8,751 nt of DNA from Candidatus Glassiibacteriota bacterium (GTDB taxonomy: Bacteria > Gemmatimonadota > Glassbacteria > GWA2-58-10): assembly GCA_030604975.1 (NCBI GenBank), contig JAUVUV010000068.1:1-8751 (forward strand), written 5' to 3'. The notes beneath the pieces were generated by a model that ran no database searches, was not told where the DNA came from, and saw nothing but the letters and a program-made list of their open reading frames with translations. Of this stretch, positions 6,202 to 8,751 are shown piece after piece. Positions within the stretch are counted from its first letter, which is position 1, and every line of letters begins with the position of its first letter. The position numbers and the translations under genes are program-made.

Positions 6202-6299
6202 ATTAGAAACTCCGGAGCTTAATACTTGAAATCGTGAAAAGTTCCCAGAATTCTCCGGTTTTGACTGCTTGGCAGCCCGGTTTTATTGTGGAGGGATAG

Positions 6300-7742
6300 T
6301 TGGCCTTCCAACTCGTGGACAAAGTTCGGCGCTATATTGTCGAGAAGTCACTGATTGAGGCGGGAGACAAAGTTCTGGCCGCGGTTTCGGCAGGGCTGGA
6401 CTCGATGGTGATGCTCGAAATGCTTCACCGCCTCTCCGGAGTACTGGGGTTTGCACTGGCCGCGGCCCATTTTGATCACGGTCTGCGCGGGGAGCAAGGA
6501 GCGCAGGAGGGTGAACTGGTCAGGAGAAAGTGCGAGTCTCTGGCGATCCCGTTTGAATCCGGCTCGGCAGGTGGGAGCCTGCTGGAAGCGGCGCTTAAAG
6601 AAAACCTCCAGGAGGCGGCAAGAACCGCACGTTACGCATTTTTGCGCGACTGCGCCAGGAAAGCGGGGTGTAATCGAATTGCCACCGGCCACCACCGCGA
6701 CGACCAGGCTGAAACCGTATTGATGCGCCTGATCAAGGGAAGCGGCCTGGCCGGTCTTGCAGGTATCCAGCCTTCCAGCGACTCCGGCAAGCTGATCCGG
6801 CCGCTTCTTACAACCAGCCGCGCAGAACTGGAAGAATTCGCCAGGGAAAATGAAATAGCCTGGGCCGAGGACCCGACTAACGCTACGGAAAAATACCTGC
6901 GCAACCGGCTGCGCCACAGGCTTATCCCTGAGATCGAAAAAAAATACGATCCGGATTTCAGCGAAAACCTGGTGAGGCTTGGAGAAGAGGCCGCACTTTT
7001 TCGCCGGTTTCTGGATGACAGGACCAAAGAGTTGATGGAAAAGGGGCTGGCAGTGGTTAATAAAGACGCTGTGGAGATTGATTGCCCTGGCACTGTCGAT
7101 CAGCCCTTGCTTCTTCGGCGTAATCTGATCAGCCGCGCCGTGTTCGAATTAACCCACGGGGAGCTTATCCTTTCCGGGCGCCCGTTGAACGCCGTGGAAC
7201 GTCTCGTTACCTGCGGACAGAGCGGAAGGCAAGTAGACCTGCCGCGAGGCCTGGCTGCGTACCGGGAGTTCGATTCGGTAAAGATAACAAGGAAAAAAAT
7301 TTGGAGTACAAAAGCCGAGATGAATGTGGTAGAATTGAAAGAGGCGGGGATCAATGCTCTCCGGATCGGATCACTAAGTTGGGAGATTGAGCTCGGGATG
7401 GAAAAGCGCAAACAGGATGCTTCCATTGAACTCCCGGAGCAGGGAAGTGGTGCGGATTTCTACGAAGAACGGTTCGACAGGGATCGGGTCCGCTGGCCGC
7501 TGAGTGCCGGACCCTGGCGTGAGGGGGAACAGATCAGGCCGTTCGGGTTGGACGGCAGGAAGAAACTAAAGAAAGTATTCATCGAGAAGCGGATCCCCGG
7601 CAGTCAGAGACACGAGATGCCGGTGATTCGAGATGCAGGCAACGAAGTTCTCTGGATCTGCGGCGTTTGCCGATCGAACCTGGCGCCCCTGAGCAGGGAT
7701 ACAGTCAATGTACTTGTCATCAGAGCCCGGCAGCGGAAGTAA
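6300..7742 (+). CDS. tilS: tRNA(Ile)-lysidine synthetase
   Basis: TilS uses ATP to attach lysine to C34 of the CAU-anticodon tRNA-Ile, making lysidine so that the tRNA reads AUA and is charged with Ile. The 480 residues match the long, full-domain form. The N-terminal PP-loop ATPase domain has VSAGLDSMVMLEML at 29-42, HFDHGLRG at 57-64, ATGHHRDDQAETVLMRLIKG at 128-147 with GLAGLAG at 149-155, and IRPLL at 166-170. EDPTNATEKYLRNRLRHRLIP at 190-210 is the typical segment closing that domain. The C-terminal domain is recognisable from REGEQIRPFG at 407-416 through KKLKKVFIEKRIP at 421-433 to LWICGVCRSN at 451-460. The start is a TTG at 6300, with GGAGG at 6290-6294 five bases before it. An unusual point is Ala31 in SAGLDS, where the PP-loop signature is SGGxDS. 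Otherwise the catalytic motifs are intact, so I expect an active enzyme. ftsH follows about 200 bases later with its own promoter; the two genes are neighbours in many bacteria. Confidence 0.95.
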   Translation: MAFQLVDKVRRYIVEKSLIEAGDKVLAAVSAGLDSMVMLEMLHRLSGVLGFALAAAHFDHGLRGEQGAQEGELVRRKCESLAIPFESGSAGGSLLEAALKENLQEAARTARYAFLRDCARKAGCNRIATGHHRDDQAETVLMRLIKGSGLAGLAGIQPSSDSGKLIRPLLTTSRAELEEFARENEIAWAEDPTNATEKYLRNRLRHRLIPEIEKKYDPDFSENLVRLGEEAALFRRFLDDRTKELMEKGLAVVNKDAVEIDCPGTVDQPLLLRRNLISRAVFELTHGELILSGRPLNAVERLVTCGQSGRQVDLPRGLAAYREFDSVKITRKKIWSTKAEMNVVELKEAGINALRIGSLSWEIELGMEKRKQDASIELPEQGSGADFYEERFDRDRVRWPLSAGPWREGEQIRPFGLDGRKKLKKVFIEKRIPGSQRHEMPVIRDAGNEVLWICGVCRSNLAPLSRDTVNVLVIRARQRK

Positions 7743-7940
7743 ATGTGGTTTTAAGCCGACTCAGGTATCATTGACACCTAACTTATTAGAAATTATATTG
7801 TTGATATGCCTGCCCCTGAGCACCTCTGTGAGCATATTGCGTTGAGTGTTCATAAGATGGATTACATTTTTACTCAGTTCCGTTTAAAACCAGCAGCCTT
7901 GGAGTAAGCCGGTTTGAATTCCTGATAAAAGGAAAATGGA
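7743..7940. other. ftsH leader region
   Basis: About 200 bases separate the tilS stop from the ftsH start. The left end carries a near-consensus promoter (listed separately), which would give ftsH a 5' leader of about 135 bases. The only pairing I noticed in the leader is AAACC/GGTTT at about 7888-7916, which is too weak to call a regulatory structure. No terminator for tilS is visible, so some read-through into ftsH is possible. Confidence 0.45.
7771..7799 (+). promoter_or_regulatory. Sigma70-type promoter for ftsH
   Basis: A perfect TTGACA at 7771-7776 is followed after exactly 17 bases by TATATT at 7794-7799, which matches TATAAT in five of six positions. This is the best promoter match in the window, oriented towards ftsH. 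Transcription would begin near 7806. Confidence 0.65.
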
Positions 7941-8751
7941 ATGGCAAAAATTTTCGGTAATAAAAAAAAGAACAATAAAAGCTCCGGTCCGCGTAAAAGC
8001 AGCAAGGGAGTCCCGCCGGAAAAAGGGCCTAAATTTGGAAACCTTTCCAAGAACATTGCATTCTGGCTGCTGATCATCCTCCTGCCAATCACCGTGTTTA
8101 GTCTGTTTTCACCTCAAAAAGAGGCTGTCCTCAAGGTCAACTATTCACAATTCATTAAAGATGTGGACGAAGGCCGGGTGAGAAGTGTGACGATCATGGA
8201 GAAAAAGATTCTCGGGAAATACAAGTATGAGGCAGCTGGAGTGGTACGGAAGAGCGGATCAAATGCAGCAGCCGACTTTCAGAGTTTTGAGACATATATA
8301 CCATTCGAGGATCCGGATCTGGTGAAAAAGCTCGATGAGGCGGGAGTGGACATAACCGGCAGGCCGCCCACTGTGAATTGGATGACAAGTCTGATGAGCT
8401 GGCTGCCGTGGGTGGTATTTATCGTTTTCTGGCTCTTTTTCCTGAGGCAGATTCAATCAGGCGGTGGCAAAGCATTTTCTTTCGGAAAGAGCAAGGCCAA
8501 GCTTCTTTCAGGGGACAAGCCGAAAGTGAGTTTCAAGGATGTAGCTGGGTGCGACGAGGCCAAGCACGAACTTGAGGAAATTATCGAGTTTCTCAAGGCG
8601 CCTCGCAAGTTCCAGAAACTCGGGGGGCGGCTACCCAAGGGAGCGCTGCTTCTCGGCGCTCCAGGAACCGGCAAGACCCTGTTGGCCCGTGCCGTAGCCG
8701 GTGAAGCGGACGTGCCGTTTTTCAGCATGAGCGGCTCGGACTTTGTCTATA
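7941..8751 (+). CDS. ftsH: ATP-dependent zinc metalloprotease FtsH, N-terminal part (runs off right edge)
   Basis: FtsH is a hexameric membrane-anchored AAA+ protease that extracts and degrades membrane proteins and unstable cytoplasmic proteins. The first 270 codons are present. A basic, Lys/Ser/Gly-rich cytoplasmic head covers 1-38 and is longer than in many FtsH proteins. Transmembrane helix 1 is at about 39-56 (IAFWLLIILLPITVFSLF). A periplasmic domain begins VNYSQFIKDVDEGRV at 67-80. Helix 2 is at about 152-168 (MSWLPWVVFIVFWLFFL). The conserved linker has SFKDVAGCDEAKHELEEIIEFL at 197-218, and the AAA+ domain starts with LPKGALLLGAPGTGKTLLARAVAGEA, Walker A being GAPGTGKT at 239-246 where GPPGTGKT is commoner. 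Walker B, the second region of homology and the HEXXH zinc site lie beyond the window. The ATG at 7941 has AAGGA at 7929-7933, seven bases upstream. Identity is certain even though the catalytic half is not seen. Confidence 0.96.
   Translation, partial: MAKIFGNKKKNNKSSGPRKSSKGVPPEKGPKFGNLSKNIAFWLLIILLPITVFSLFSPQKEAVLKVNYSQFIKDVDEGRVRSVTIMEKKILGKYKYEAAGVVRKSGSNAAADFQSFETYIPFEDPDLVKKLDEAGVDITGRPPTVNWMTSLMSWLPWVVFIVFWLFFLRQIQSGGGKAFSFGKSKAKLLSGDKPKVSFKDVAGCDEAKHELEEIIEFLKAPRKFQKLGGRLPKGALLLGAPGTGKTLLARAVAGEADVPFFSMSGSDFVY

Larger units (their letters stand above)
5874..6299. other. Gene-free intergenic region between the HEPN gene and tilS
   Basis: The region holds about 425 bases without a supported gene. 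It contains a heptamer tandem repeat at 5951-5992 and, before tilS, a TTGACA and a TATAAT box with a small inverted repeat between them, each listed separately. Near the tilS start, the octamer CCGGTTTT occurs twice, at 6255-6262 and 6277-6284. A short inverted repeat, CGGTT/AACCG around 6067-6085, has no T-run after it on the plus strand, so I do not call it a terminator for the HEPN transcript. No tRNA-like or small-RNA-like structure stands out. Confidence 0.55.

Noticed and set aside
6158..6229. A 23-codon frame (TTG start, GGAGG nine bases upstream at 6144-6148) that could be a leader peptide before tilS
   Set aside because: The ribosome binding site is good, but the frame overlaps the likely promoter boxes, has no attenuator hairpin after it and no repeated regulatory codons. 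It is not strong enough to call.
5874..6299. A nucleotidyltransferase (MNT) partner for the HEPN protein
   Set aside because: I looked for a short gene with the GSxxxG...DxD pattern around the HEPN gene. This spacer has no suitable open frame, and the neighbouring genes are valS and tilS.

Overview
The window looks like ordinary bacterial chromosome with moderate-to-high GC genes, Shine-Dalgarno-led starts (including GTG and TTG) and AT-richer intergenic DNA that carries short repeats. A lipobox signal peptide at the left edge suggests a diderm bacterium. The sequence does not fix the phylum. All long genes are housekeeping genes, and there are no phage, transposase or CRISPR genes.

Layout: (1) 1-155, minus strand: the first 51 codons of a lipoprotein of unknown function, running off the left edge. 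(2) 156-600: no gene, but a cluster of C/G-run hairpins and a CCGCGG stem-loop that look like dispersed intergenic repeats. (3) 664-2355, minus strand: formate--tetrahydrofolate ligase (fhs), followed by a clear intrinsic terminator at 601-632. (4) 2356-2672: divergent intergenic region feeding fhs on one side and valS on the other. (5) 2673-5324, plus strand: valyl-tRNA synthetase (valS), starting at a TTG that has a strong ribosome binding site. (6) 5400-5873, plus strand: a small HEPN-domain protein 75 bp downstream of valS, probably cotranscribed, with no visible nucleotidyltransferase partner. (7) 5874-6299: no gene. It holds six tandem heptamers, and a TTGACA and a TATAAT box separated by a small inverted repeat. 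(8) 6300-7742, plus strand: tRNA(Ile)-lysidine synthetase (tilS), with an unusual SAGLDS in place of the SGGxDS PP-loop signature. (9) 7743-7940: leader with a near-consensus sigma70-type promoter. (10) 7941 to the right edge, plus strand: the first 270 codons of the membrane AAA+ protease ftsH.

The theme of the plus-strand block is translation and protein quality control: charging tRNA-Val, modifying tRNA-Ile, and degrading membrane and misfolded proteins. Fhs activates formate for folate one-carbon metabolism, which also supplies formyl groups for initiator tRNA. The least explained gene is the orphan HEPN protein between two tRNA enzymes. I found no convincing undescribed multi-gene system. 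The best leads are that gene, the altered signature motifs in ValRS, TilS and Fhs, and the intergenic repeats.
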